Source: Microbacterium sp. (lineage in GTDB: Bacteria > Actinomycetota > Actinomycetes > Actinomycetales > Microbacteriaceae). Taken from it: 64,000 nucleotides of DNA. Positions 1 to 9,467 of the stretch are shown here, piece by piece (the first letter of the stretch is position 1; every line of letters starts with the position of its first letter). The notes under the pieces are model-generated. The model had not been told where the DNA came from and searched no databases. It saw nothing but the letters and a program-made list of their open reading frames with translations. Position numbers and translations under genes: made by a program. Where the stretch lies: positions 248,001-312,000 of the forward strand of contig NZ_JAPSLI010000004.1 in the NCBI RefSeq assembly GCF_031180975.1, given 5' to 3'.

Positions 1-561
1 CGCGCGAATGGTGCGCACCAGCAGCTGCACCGCCCACTGCCGGATGAAGAGTCCGCCGTTGAGCCGCTCGCCGCGGCGTACCCGCCCGACCCCGATGAGC
101 AGCTTCACCAGTACCAGCCGGGCGTCGTTCGCCGGGTCGAAGCGGTCGAGTTCCGCCGCGCGACGGCGGGCACCATCGATCAGAGCGGCGGTGGTCCCCC
201 GCTCGTCGTCGACCACGACGCTCGCGTCGCCGGCGACCGCCCCGTCGAGCTCCCCCGCCTCGGAGAACGCGAACTCGAACACGTGCCCGTCGTCGTAGAC
301 GGCGACGAAACCGATCTCGCCCTCCCGGGCGGTGAGCACGATCCGCTCCTGGTCGGGCAGCCACGACAGGTCCAGACGGATCTCGCGTCCTCGCCCCTGC
401 TCGATGAGGGCGAAGAAGTCGTGGTCCGACCACTCGTCGCGCCGGGACCGGGCCTGCTCGGATGCCGAGCCGAGCAGGACCAGTCCGATCAGGCCGTCCC
501 GCTCGCGGACGCCGTCGACGAGACCGTTGCTCAGCGCCTCGAAGCGCTCCGGTGTCGTCAT
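1..561 (-). CDS. Nucleotidyltransferase-like protein, partial (runs off left edge)
   Basis: Open minus frame from ATG at 559-561 (MTTPERFEALSNGLVDGVRERDGLIGLVLLGSASEQARSRRDEWSDHDFFALIEQ...); GSxxx...DxxSDxD-like NTase motif; 4-bp overlap with the downstream-read amylase stop. Not in the ORF track because it has no stop in the window. Confidence 0.55.
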   Translation of the reverse strand, partial: MTTPERFEALSNGLVDGVRERDGLIGLVLLGSASEQARSRRDEWSDHDFFALIEQGRGREIRLDLSWLPDQERIVLTAREGEIGFVAVYDDGHVFEFAFSEAGELDGAVAGDASVVVDDERGTTAALIDGARRRAAELDRFDPANDARLVLVKLLIGVGRVRRGERLNGGLFIRQWAVQLLVRTIRA

Positions 562-2486
562 GCGCGTGCCTCCCCGCTGTCGCCGACGATGGGTGCGGTC
601 ACGCCGGGAAGCCGCCAGGCCGCGAACGCCGGGCCGGATGCCGTGAGCGCGGTCGCCCCGTCGGGACGGACCGACAACCCGGCATCCCCGTACAACGGCT
701 GGGCCAGCGGCGCCCCGACGAGCCCACCGGCCGGCAGCACGGCATCCGCTCCCCCGCGCGTCGCGAGCACCAGCACCGACTCGGCAGCCGACTCGCGGAC
801 GAACACGATCGTCTCGTCGTCCACGTGCAGCCAGCGCAGGCCGCCGGTTCCGAGCGCCGGGTGCTCTCGACGCAATCGGATCAGCTCCCGGTACAGCGCC
901 AGCCGCTCGGCGACGTCGGGCTCGCTCTCGGTGCCCCACGGCATGGGCGTGCGACTCGCCTCGCCGTCGACACCGGTGAGCCCGAACTCATCGCCCGCGA
1001 ACACCACCGGCACGCCGGGGAGCGTCACCGACAGCCCCACCGCGACGGGAACCGTTCCGGGCAGGGTGTGGGTGGCGAACCGGCCGGTGTCGTGGGTGTC
1101 CAGCGCCTGCATGTTGCCCAGCCGCACCCGCCACGGGATGCTGCCCGTGAATCGCACCACCGCGTCGGCGACGTCGCGGGCGGTGTACCGGGGCATGCCG
1201 CCCAGCGGCTGGCCGAAGAACCACGGCTCGGTGCGCCACTCCCCTTCGGCGGTGAGATACGGCTCTCCGTTCGGTTCGCACAGCCACCCCCACAGCGGCC
1301 GCGTGAACGACGGGTAGGTCATCGCGCCGTGCCAGCCGTCCCCCTGCAGATCGCTCGCCGCATCGTTGGTCGACTCGCCGAGCAGAATGGTGTCGGGGGC
1401 GATCGTGTGCATCGTCTCGCGCATCAGCTGCCGCACTTCGGCGTTCAGATCGATGTCGCCCAGGCGCCCGGTCATGTTCGCGACGTCGATGCGCCAGCCG
1501 TCGGCGTTGTACGGCGGCTTCAGCCACTTCGCGACCACGGAGTCCTCGCCGGTGATGAAGCGCTCGCGCAGCGCCGGCGACGACCAGTTGAACTTCGGCA
1601 GGGTGGGCGTGCCGAGCCACTTCTCGTACTCGGTGTTGGCGTCGTCGGTGAAGTAGTAGAACGTCTCGGTGGCAGCCCCCGGATTGCCGTAGGCGGCCTG
1701 GAACCACTCGTGCCGATCGCCGGAGTGATTGGTGGTGAGATCACCGATGACGCGGATGCCGCGGGCGTGCGCCTCCTCGATGAGCCGGATGTACGCCTCG
1801 TCGCCGCCGAGCAGCGGGTCGACGCGCTCGAAGCTCGCCGCGTCGTAGCGGTGGTTGGACGCGGCGGGGAAGATCGGGGTCAGGTAGAGCAGGTTCACCC
1901 CGAGTCCGACGAGGTGGTCCAAGCGCTCGATGATGCCGGGGAGGTCGCCGCCGTAGAACTGCTGCGACCGGCCCGGCAGCACCGGCTCGAACGGGTCGTC
2001 CCAGGCGGCAGGGATCGCCCACTCAGGGGTGGGATGCCGGTCGGCCTGTGCCGAGCGCGCGAACCGGTCGGGGAACACCTGGTAGATCACGCTGTCGTGC
2101 AGCCAGGCCGGGGGCGCCGGATGCGCCACGAGCGCGAAATCCTCGGCATCCAGCGTCTCGATGCGGTGGATGCCGGTCTGGTTCAGCCATTCCACCCGGC
2201 CCTTCGACCCGTCGGCGTCCTCGTGGATCAGCAGGAAGCGGTACCCGTGCCGGCGGTTGCGGACGGTGATCGGCGCCTCCCACCACTCCCATCCGTCGAT
2301 GACGCCGGTGCGGACGGCATCCGTCCATTCCGGCTCGTGGTCGGGGTTGGAGCGGGTGCGCACCGCGGCGAGCGGCCCGTACCCGAGAGGGACGCGCAGC
2401 CGGACCGTGACGGTATCGCCGAGCGCGGGGGCGTCATCGGACACGTGCAGCGGCGAGCCGTCGTGGTGAGGGAGGAGTGCGGACAT
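558..2486 (-). CDS. Glycoside hydrolase family 13 alpha-amylase/maltodextrin glucosidase-like
   Basis: 642 aa; DSVIYQVFPDRFARS, GDLTTNHSGDRHEWF, DGWRIDVANMTG, LGES, NMQALDTHDTGR motifs of GH13. Confidence 0.9.
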   Translation of the reverse strand: MSALLPHHDGSPLHVSDDAPALGDTVTVRLRVPLGYGPLAAVRTRSNPDHEPEWTDAVRTGVIDGWEWWEAPITVRNRRHGYRFLLIHEDADGSKGRVEWLNQTGIHRIETLDAEDFALVAHPAPPAWLHDSVIYQVFPDRFARSAQADRHPTPEWAIPAAWDDPFEPVLPGRSQQFYGGDLPGIIERLDHLVGLGVNLLYLTPIFPAASNHRYDAASFERVDPLLGGDEAYIRLIEEAHARGIRVIGDLTTNHSGDRHEWFQAAYGNPGAATETFYYFTDDANTEYEKWLGTPTLPKFNWSSPALRERFITGEDSVVAKWLKPPYNADGWRIDVANMTGRLGDIDLNAEVRQLMRETMHTIAPDTILLGESTNDAASDLQGDGWHGAMTYPSFTRPLWGWLCEPNGEPYLTAEGEWRTEPWFFGQPLGGMPRYTARDVADAVVRFTGSIPWRVRLGNMQALDTHDTGRFATHTLPGTVPVAVGLSVTLPGVPVVFAGDEFGLTGVDGEASRTPMPWGTESEPDVAERLALYRELIRLRREHPALGTGGLRWLHVDDETIVFVRESAAESVLVLATRGGADAVLPAGGLVGAPLAQPLYGDAGLSVRPDGATALTASGPAFAAWRLPGVTAPIVGDSGEARA

Positions 2487-2613
2487 GTCAGGGCCTTTCT
2501 GCGGGAACGGCGGTGCAACCCGCCGGAGTTCGACGTGGTTGCACGACCGCGGCCGTGACAGAGCCCTTCAGTTGTGTATCAGCAAGTCTCGCGCGACGCG
2601 GGTCGCGCGAGGG

Positions 2614-3555
2614 TCACTTGACGCTGCCCGCGGTGAGCCCGCCGACGATGTAGCGCTGCAGCGCCAGGAACAGGGCGACCGGCAGGATCGACGCGAGCAC
2701 CGCGCCCGCGGCGAACACGCTCCAGTTCTTGGAGAACTCGTCGGAGACGAACCGGTAGAGCCCGACGGCCAGCGTCTGCTTCTCGGGGTCGACGAGGATC
2801 ACGCTCGCGAGCACGAACTCGCTGCACGTGCCGATGAAGCTGAGCAGACCGACGACGGCGAGGATGGGGGCTACCAGGCGGAGGATGATCGTGAAGAAGA
2901 TGCGGGCGTGGCCTGCGCCGTCGATCTTCGCGGCCTCGTCGATGGAGGCGGGGACGGTGTTGAAGAACCCGTACATCAGGTAGGTGTTCGCGCCGAGCGC
3001 GCCGCCGAGGTACACCATGATCAGGCCGATCTGGGTGTTCAGCCCGATCGCCGGGAAGATGTCGCTGATCGTCACCATGAGCAGGAAGATGGCGACCATG
3101 GCGAGCATCTGCGGGAACATCTGCACGACCAGAAGCGCTGTGAGGCTGAACCGGCGCCCGGTGAACCGCATCCGCGAGAAGCAGTACGCGGCGAGCGCGC
3201 CGAGCAGCACGGTGAACACCGACGTGGTCAGCCCGACGATGAGGGTGTTCACGAACCACGCCCCGTACGGGTGGGTCTCGCTCTGGAACAGGGTCAGGTA
3301 GCTCTCCAGGCTGAACGTGCTGAACAGCGAGTTCGCGGTGAGCAGCGTGCCGCCCGGGTTGAACGAGGCGCTCAGCACGTACAGCAGTGGGAAGAGGGCG
3401 AAGACCAGTGCGAACAGGCCGACGATGTGACGCCACCCAGTCTCGCGGAAGTACTTGCCGAACGGGCGGCGGGGCTCCGGTGCCTCGCCTCGGACCCCGG
3501 CGCCGGCGACGATCGCGCGGGTGGAGGCCGTCTCGGTGATCTGCGAGGTGCTCAT
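2614..3555 (-). CDS. Sugar (maltose-type) ABC transporter permease, MalG-like
   Basis: 313 aa, multi-TM, EAAKIDGAGHARIFFTIILRLVAPI EAA-loop motif; ends ...GGLTAGSVK. Confidence 0.92.
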   Translation of the reverse strand: MSTSQITETASTRAIVAGAGVRGEAPEPRRPFGKYFRETGWRHIVGLFALVFALFPLLYVLSASFNPGGTLLTANSLFSTFSLESYLTLFQSETHPYGAWFVNTLIVGLTTSVFTVLLGALAAYCFSRMRFTGRRFSLTALLVVQMFPQMLAMVAIFLLMVTISDIFPAIGLNTQIGLIMVYLGGALGANTYLMYGFFNTVPASIDEAAKIDGAGHARIFFTIILRLVAPILAVVGLLSFIGTCSEFVLASVILVDPEKQTLAVGLYRFVSDEFSKNWSVFAAGAVLASILPVALFLALQRYIVGGLTAGSVK

Positions 3556-3556
3556 G

Positions 3557-5173
3557 TCAGTTCAGATCCTCCAGTGCCTTGGTGCGCCGGAACGCGATGA
3601 CGGAGATGGTGGCGACCAGGATGAAGATGATGATCGAGAACGCGCTCGCCAGCCCGTAGTCGGCGCTCGATCCCACGAACGCCACCTTGTAGACCATGGT
3701 GATGAGGATGTCGGTGGCGCCGACGTTCACTCCGGCCGACGCGTCACGGGGACCGCCGCCGGTGAGCATGTAGATCAGGCTGAAGTTGTTGAAGTTGAAC
3801 GCGAACGACGAGATGAGCAGCGGCGCGACCGCGACCAGCAGCAGCGGGAGCTTGATCGAGCGGAACACCTGCCACGCGTTCGCCCCGTCGACCCGGGCGG
3901 CCTCCTGCACGTCGTCGGGGATGGACTGCAACGCCCCGGTGCAGATGAGGAACATGTACGGGAACCCGAGCCAGAGGTTCACCAGGATGATGCTGAACTT
4001 CGCCAGCCACTCGTTCGTGAGCCAGGGGATGTCGGCTCCGCCGAACAGGACCACGTTGAGGAACCCGAACTCCTGGTTCATCATGCCCGCCCACACCAGC
4101 GCCGACAGGAACCCGGGGAAGGCGTACGGCAGGATCATGATCACCCGGTAGTACTTCTTCGACTTCATGCGCGGGTCGTTGAACACGATGGCGAGGAACA
4201 GGCCGAGGGCGAAGCAGGTGAGGACCGAGAGAAGTGCGAAGGCGAAGGTCCACGCGAGCACGGAGAAGAACGGCCCCCGGATGGACTGCTCCGAGAACGC
4301 ACGGACGAAGTTGTCGAAGCCGACCATGATCTGCCAGCCGGGTTTGAGCTCGGTGCCGTCTTCGGCCGTGAAGGCTCCGGTGCCGACGTCCGAGTACACC
4401 TTCCCGGTGCTGGTGTCGGTCATGGTGCCCGCGGCCTCGTCGTAGACGAGCTTGGAGACGTAGACGTAGGCCTTCGAGCCGTCCGGCGTGCGCAGTGCAC
4501 CGTCGTTCGGGTCGTCGCTGAGCGGCACGGCGATCTCGGCGATCTTCTCCTGGTTCGCGACGATGTCCCCGAACTGAAGGGTGTTGTAGCCGTCGAGCGC
4601 GACCGCCTTGCCGCCGCGCATCTCGGCCCCGTCGACTTCTTCGAGCGGCCGTTCGGCGCCGCCGATGGACACCTCGCCGTCGGGGTCGGTGACGAGGAAC
4701 GAGAAGTCGCCGAGCTGCTCGACGATCGTGAGGTCGTAGGCGGCCGAGTCGGGAACGCGCTCCTGCGCCGACAGCATGAGCGCGTTGACGGCGCTGTCCT
4801 TCGTGCTGTTGTGCCCGGTGCCGTAGTTCGTGAAGGCGACGTAGCCGGTGTAGAGCGCGGCGAACACCTGGAACAGGAACAGGAAGATCAGGCCCGGCAT
4901 GAGGTACTTGGCGGGCAGTCTGCCGCGGCCCATGTACACCCAGACCGCCAGCAGCGCGACGGCGAGCACGAGCGCGGCGGCCACCCACTGCCCGGTGCGG
5001 AAGAGCACAAGTGCGGCGTAGACCGCCAGCGCGAGGATCAGTCCCAGCAGGACCACCTTGAGGATGATCAGCCCCAGGCCTCCTCCGGCCGCCTCCGCGA
5101 TGCGGGCGGCGCGCCGCTGGCGTGCGGTCGGCTGCTCCGCCGCGACCTCGCGGTCCTCAGTCGTCATCGTCAT
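3557..5173 (-). CDS. Sugar (maltose-type) ABC transporter permease, MalF-like with long periplasmic insert
   Basis: 538 aa; [25 protein letters not shown] loop; adjacent to MalG-like gene. Confidence 0.92.
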   Translation of the reverse strand: MTMTTEDREVAAEQPTARQRRAARIAEAAGGGLGLIILKVVLLGLILALAVYAALVLFRTGQWVAAALVLAVALLAVWVYMGRGRLPAKYLMPGLIFLFLFQVFAALYTGYVAFTNYGTGHNSTKDSAVNALMLSAQERVPDSAAYDLTIVEQLGDFSFLVTDPDGEVSIGGAERPLEEVDGAEMRGGKAVALDGYNTLQFGDIVANQEKIAEIAVPLSDDPNDGALRTPDGSKAYVYVSKLVYDEAAGTMTDTSTGKVYSDVGTGAFTAEDGTELKPGWQIMVGFDNFVRAFSEQSIRGPFFSVLAWTFAFALLSVLTCFALGLFLAIVFNDPRMKSKKYYRVIMILPYAFPGFLSALVWAGMMNQEFGFLNVVLFGGADIPWLTNEWLAKFSIILVNLWLGFPYMFLICTGALQSIPDDVQEAARVDGANAWQVFRSIKLPLLLVAVAPLLISSFAFNFNNFSLIYMLTGGGPRDASAGVNVGATDILITMVYKVAFVGSSADYGLASAFSIIIFILVATISVIAFRRTKALEDLN

Positions 5174-5243
5174 CGGATTCCCTCACCTCTCGGGCGCAGG
5201 CGGGCGGGACGGCACCCGGCACGGATGCCGTCCCGCCGCGGCG

Positions 5244-6488
5244 TCACTTGCTGATCGCGCCCTGCACGTCGGCGGCCATCTTGTCCCACAGGGCGACCGG
5301 GTCGCCGGAGCCCTTGATGATGGCGGCCTCGGTCACGCCCCAGTACTCCCACACGGCGCCCATCTCGGGGATGCTCGGCATCGGCACGGCGTTCGCGCCC
5401 ACCTCGCCGAAGCCGGCGGTGATCGGGTCGTTCTCGACGGCGGCCTCGAAGGCGGCGGTCAGTGCCGGCGCACGGCCGCCCGCCTCGTACAGCGCGGTCT
5501 GCACCTCTTCGGAGCCGACGTAGTTCAGCAGGAACTCGTTGGCGGCGAGCTTGTTCTTGCTCTCGGCGCTGAGGAAGAAGCCCTGCACACCGGCGAACGG
5601 CTGTGCGTCCTCGCCGCCCGCAGAGGGGATCGGGTCGACCGCGACGTTCAGGCCGGCGTCGACGGCCGCGGGGGCGTTCCACGGGCCGGTGAGGAAGAAC
5701 GGCGCCTTGCCCGCGATGAAGTTCTCCTTCGCGAGGTCACCGGTGATGTTGGTGTTCAGCACCCCGGCCTTGCCCTGCTCGGCGAGCCAGGTGGCGAACT
5801 CCTTGCCGCCGTCGTTGCCGATCTGCAGGTCGTCGGCGTTGTATCCGCCGTCGGCGTTCGTGCCGAAGACCGGGGCGCCGAACGAGGTCTGGAACGGGTA
5901 GAGGTGGTACGGGTCGGCGGCCTCCGGGTCGAGGCCGACGAGGAAGGCGAACTCGGTGCCGGCCGCCTTGCCCTTGGCGATCATGTCGTTGTAGTCGGTG
6001 GGCGCCTCGGGGGCGAGGTCGGTGTTGCGCAGCAGCGCGATGTTCTCGATCGCGTAGGGGACGCCGTACACCTGACCGTCGTAGCTGAACGCGTCGACCG
6101 CGACCTGCTGGAACTCCTCGGCGCGATCGCCCAGCTCGACCGGGGCGACGACGCCGTTGTCCACGAGGACGCCCAGCCAGTCGTGCGCACCGACGGCCAC
6201 GTCGGGGCCCTTCCCGGTCGGCACCTGCTGGACGAACTGGTCGCGGATCTCGCCGAACTCCTTCTGCACGAGCGAGACCTTCACGCCGGTGTCCTTGGTG
6301 AAGTCGGCGGCGGCGTCCTTGAGGACGGCGGCACGGTCGGCATCCACCCACACGGTGATCTTGCCGGAGAACTCGGCGTTGTCGCCCGAGTCGCCGGAGT
6401 CGTTGGACGATGCGCAACCGGCGAGTGCCAGCGCGGAGGTGGCTGCGATGGCGCCGAACGCGAGGATGCCCTTCTTGGTCACCTTCAT
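5244..6488 (-). CDS. Extracellular sugar-binding lipoprotein, MalE-like
   Basis: Start taken at [25 protein letters not shown] (lipobox, ATG at 6486-6488) rather than the longer [35 protein letters not shown] typical of SBP family 1. Confidence 0.92.
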   Translation of the reverse strand: MKVTKKGILAFGAIAATSALALAGCASSNDSGDSGDNAEFSGKITVWVDADRAAVLKDAAADFTKDTGVKVSLVQKEFGEIRDQFVQQVPTGKGPDVAVGAHDWLGVLVDNGVVAPVELGDRAEEFQQVAVDAFSYDGQVYGVPYAIENIALLRNTDLAPEAPTDYNDMIAKGKAAGTEFAFLVGLDPEAADPYHLYPFQTSFGAPVFGTNADGGYNADDLQIGNDGGKEFATWLAEQGKAGVLNTNITGDLAKENFIAGKAPFFLTGPWNAPAAVDAGLNVAVDPIPSAGGEDAQPFAGVQGFFLSAESKNKLAANEFLLNYVGSEEVQTALYEAGGRAPALTAAFEAAVENDPITAGFGEVGANAVPMPSIPEMGAVWEYWGVTEAAIIKGSGDPVALWDKMAADVQGAISK

Positions 6489-6524
6489 TGGTGTTGCCTC
6501 TCTCGATGCTTGTGGCCTGCGGAA

Positions 6525-6540
6525 CTGCAAGCGCTTACAG
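6525..6540. promoter_or_regulatory. LacI-family operator-like palindrome CTGCAAGCGCTTACAG
   Basis: Near-perfect palindrome with central AAGCGCTT, 37 bp upstream of the malE-like start. Confidence 0.65.
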
Positions 6541-6627
6541 TATGCCCAGTGCGGTCGATGTTCCGCAACAGCGGCGTCGACCGATATCAACCTGTGACCC
6601 TGTGGGCTAGGGTCGAGGTACGCTGCG

Positions 6628-6641
6628 TGGAAGCGTTTCCA
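6628..6641. promoter_or_regulatory. LacI-family operator-like palindrome TGGAAGCGTTTCCA
   Basis: Matches the general LacI/CcpA family pattern TGGAARCGYTTCCA; lies between divergent malE-like and yajQ-like genes. Confidence 0.65.
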
Positions 6642-6683
6642 GGCATATCGTGCCTTTCTCGCCCGCGCGGATACACTGCCTGT

Positions 6684-7172
6684 ATGGCTGACAGCTCCTT
6701 TGACATCGTCTCGAAAGTCGACCACCAGGAGGCCGACAACGCCCTCAACCAGGCCCGCAAGGAGGTCGAGCAGCGCTACGACTTCAAGGGCACAGGTGCG
6801 TCGATCTCATGGAGCGGCGAGCAGATCGTGATCGTCGCGAACTCCGAGGAGCGCGCCAAGGCGGTGCTGGACGTGTTCCAATCGAAGCTGATCAAGCGCG
6901 GCATCTCGCTGAAGAGCCTGGAGTCCGGCGACCCGGTCGCCAGCGGCAAGGAGTACCGCATCGTCTCGAGCCTGAAGAACGGCATCTCGAGCGAGAACGC
7001 GAAGAAGATCGGCAAGATCATCCGCGACGAGGGCCCGAAGGGCGTCAAGAGCCAGATCCAGGGCGACGAGCTGCGCGTGCAGTCCAAGAGCCGCGACGAT
7101 CTGCAGGCCGTGATCGCGCTGCTCAAGAGCAGCGACCTCGACATCGACCTGCAGTTCATCAACTACCGCTAG
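6684..7172 (+). CDS. yajQ: YajQ family nucleotide-binding protein
   Basis: [37 protein letters not shown]...[19 protein letters not shown]...[12 protein letters not shown], near-diagnostic YajQ sequence. Confidence 0.95.
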   Translation: MADSSFDIVSKVDHQEADNALNQARKEVEQRYDFKGTGASISWSGEQIVIVANSEERAKAVLDVFQSKLIKRGISLKSLESGDPVASGKEYRIVSSLKNGISSENAKKIGKIIRDEGPKGVKSQIQGDELRVQSKSRDDLQAVIALLKSSDLDIDLQFINYR

Positions 7173-7389
7173 AGCTACCCGCTGACCTGGGTTTTCCTGG
7201 CGTCGATGATCGACCCGGCGGATGCCGCCGCCGAAGTCCGGTTGTCATTGGATACGCAGCCGAACGTGACACGAATCCCCCCGACTGGCGCTACGCAAGC
7301 GCTAGGCGATTCCAGATCGCAGTGCCGCTTGCCGGCCGATGTCGGTGGCCAGTGGTCTACTATCCGTACAAGGGCTGGAAGGGGACATC

Positions 7390-7584
7390 ATGGCACCTGT
7401 GATTGAGGTAACGCGCGAAGAACTCGTTGCACGACGTGACGCGATCCTTGCCCGGCTTGGCCTGACGCTTGAGGAGTATCTCCGTCGGGCGGCCGAGAGC
7501 GAGCTGTCTGGCGAGGAATGGGATGTCAGGGACGACCTGGACTCCATTGCGTTCTTGCTGAACGAGCAGCAGTTCGTCGACTGA
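7390..7584 (+). CDS. Small hypothetical protein, antitoxin-like size
   Basis: 64 aa from ATG 7390: MAPVIEVTREELVARRDAILARLGLTLEEYLRRAAESELSGEEWDVRDDLDSIAFLLNEQQFVD; acidic; 3 bp before the next gene. Confidence 0.75.
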   Translation: MAPVIEVTREELVARRDAILARLGLTLEEYLRRAAESELSGEEWDVRDDLDSIAFLLNEQQFVD

Positions 7585-7587
7585 GCG

Positions 7588-8295
7588 ATGGCGGACGACG
7601 CCCACGAAACAGCCAAGGCGTTCGCGGCTGAGTTGACCCAGACCGTCCAGGCTGTCTTGCCCAAAGCGCCCGTCTTTCAGGCGATGCTGGTCGCTCCACC
7701 TCATATCCTGATCTCAGTCTTCGATGAGCAACAGAAAGTTGCTCGTCTGCCGTTGTTCATTCGCGGCAACCATGTGGCCGACTGGAAGCTGACAATGTCG
7801 GTGAACTGGGACCACTCCGGCAGCTACCTCAAGGTGATGCGGTCTGGCTTCACGCTGCTTGCCAATACGGACAAGCTTCCGCTGGTGCGCTATGAGTTCG
7901 ATGACAACATGCACACGGCACCGATCGCGCATTGGCAGTTCCATGCAGAGCGCGGAGCGTTCTCTCACTTGCTCGGTTTCGCCCTCGCGGCTGGCAAGAA
8001 CGTCAAGCCCCATTCCCTCAGTTCACTGCACTTCCCCGTGGGCGGAGCACGGATGCGCCCCGGCGTTGATGACCTGCTTGAGTTCTTGGTCAAGGAATGC
8101 GCGTTCGACACCGTCGGTGGATGGAAGAGTGCCATCCACGAGAGCCGTGCACGCTACCGCGTCATCCAAGCACGCACGATCGCGCGAGACATGCAGGCCG
8201 AAGTCGCAGATGTGCTGCGCACCGAAGGCTGGACTCTTACCCCTCCTCAGGGTGGAACTGCCGAGCCAGGCGAGAAGTTCCTATCCCGCTGGTAG
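7588..8295 (+). CDS. Hypothetical protein, partner of the preceding small ORF
   Basis: 235 aa ORF tightly linked to the preceding gene; no family recognised by eye. Confidence 0.75.
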   Translation: MADDAHETAKAFAAELTQTVQAVLPKAPVFQAMLVAPPHILISVFDEQQKVARLPLFIRGNHVADWKLTMSVNWDHSGSYLKVMRSGFTLLANTDKLPLVRYEFDDNMHTAPIAHWQFHAERGAFSHLLGFALAAGKNVKPHSLSSLHFPVGGARMRPGVDDLLEFLVKECAFDTVGGWKSAIHESRARYRVIQARTIARDMQAEVADVLRTEGWTLTPPQGGTAEPGEKFLSRW

Positions 8296-8414
8296 AAGGC
8301 CCGACGACGTCGATTCCGCATGGATACATCCGGAAGCTGTCGCGGCTCAGCCGGCGTCGTTCCCCGCCCGCAGACCAAGCTCCCAACGCCAGCCGATCAT
8401 TGGGCCGCGAATCT

Positions 8415-9407
8415 TCAGCTGCCGGTGAGCGTCGCCCGCCATCCGGCGACCCAGCGTGCCAGCCGGGCGTAGGCGTCCTCGCGCGCGTCGTGCGCCGACA
8501 GGAACACGTCGTGCAGAGCGCCGTCGATGCGTTCGACGGTGACGGATGAGCCGAGCTTCAGCGCGGCACGGGCGATGTCATCGACGAGCAGCACGCTGTC
8601 GGCACGGGTGAGCTCGTCGGACCAACGGCTGGGGATCGCGGATCGCGCCGAGAGCAGCACGCAGACGGGTGCGTCGATGCCCACGCCCCGGGACACGGCA
8701 GCATGCCCGGCGAGCACGGCGTTCAGCCACGCCGCGTGCACGGCCATCGTCTGCTCGGGACGCCACTCCAGGTTCACGTCCACCGGGTCGTCCGGATCGG
8801 CGACCTCCAGCTGCGCGCGCGTGTAGAACCCGAGGTCGACCTGCGGCGCTATGTCGCGCGGCCACAGCTTGGCGTGCAGCCCCACCATGGGCGCGACCGC
8901 CGTCCGCGCGATCTGGAACTCCAGCCACGGCGAGTTCAGGATCACGGCATCCGCTTCGCCGGGGTGCCGGGACGCCCACAGGCTCAGGATCAGGCCACCG
9001 GTGGAGTGGCCGAGGAGCACGAGGCGGCGCCCTCCGGCATCCCCTCGCGCATCGAGTGCGGCGGCGATGTCGTCGTCGTACGTGCTCAGGTCGGTGATGA
9101 ACCCGGGTGTCTGCCCCGGACGCAGGCTGCGGCCGTACTTGCGCAGGTCGAGGGCGAAGAACCGCGCGCCGCGGGAGGTCCAGAAACGGGCGAGCCGGGT
9201 CTGGAAGAAGTAGTCCGACCAGCCGTGCACGTAGAGCACGTCCACGCCTGCCAGGGGCCGGTCGTCCTGCCCGAACCACCACCACGGCGCGGACTGCGGC
9301 AGGGCGCGGACGACGGTCGCGACCACCTCGCCCTCCGCGTCGTCACCCAGCCAGAGCGTCTGCTGCTGGAACTCGCCGCCGAGGATGTCGGCAACCCACT
9401 CCCCCAT
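8415..9407 (-). CDS. Alpha/beta hydrolase
   Basis: 330 aa; GHSTGG nucleophile elbow, DVLYVHGWSDYFFQT. Confidence 0.88.
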   Translation of the reverse strand: MGEWVADILGGEFQQQTLWLGDDAEGEVVATVVRALPQSAPWWWFGQDDRPLAGVDVLYVHGWSDYFFQTRLARFWTSRGARFFALDLRKYGRSLRPGQTPGFITDLSTYDDDIAAALDARGDAGGRRLVLLGHSTGGLILSLWASRHPGEADAVILNSPWLEFQIARTAVAPMVGLHAKLWPRDIAPQVDLGFYTRAQLEVADPDDPVDVNLEWRPEQTMAVHAAWLNAVLAGHAAVSRGVGIDAPVCVLLSARSAIPSRWSDELTRADSVLLVDDIARAALKLGSSVTVERIDGALHDVFLSAHDAREDAYARLARWVAGWRATLTGS

Positions 9408-9427
9408 GGCGCCACCCTATCGCGGGC

Positions 9428-9450
9428 CGTTCGACAAGCTCAGGGACCCA
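9428..9450. repeat. Arm of a dispersed TTCGACAAGCTCAGG-type intergenic repeat
   Basis: gttcgacaagctcagggaccca between convergent-side gene ends; resembles a word recurrent in intergenic regions of many high-GC genomes (recall only). Confidence 0.35.
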
Positions 9451-9467
9451 CCACCGCGAGCCCCGGG

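Noticed and set aside
462-2558. 698-aa plus-strand ORF antisense to the GH13 amylase
   Set aside because: Arg/Gly/Val-rich high-GC shadow ORF with no domain signal; the minus frame carries clear GH13 motifs.
3455-5254. 599-aa plus-strand ORF opposite the MalF-like permease
   Set aside because: Low-complexity E/R/D/H-rich shadow frame; the minus strand encodes the permease.
7288-7310. Possible third LacI-like site (tacgcaagcgctagg)
   Set aside because: Imperfect palindrome not adjacent to a sugar-utilisation gene; too weak to call.
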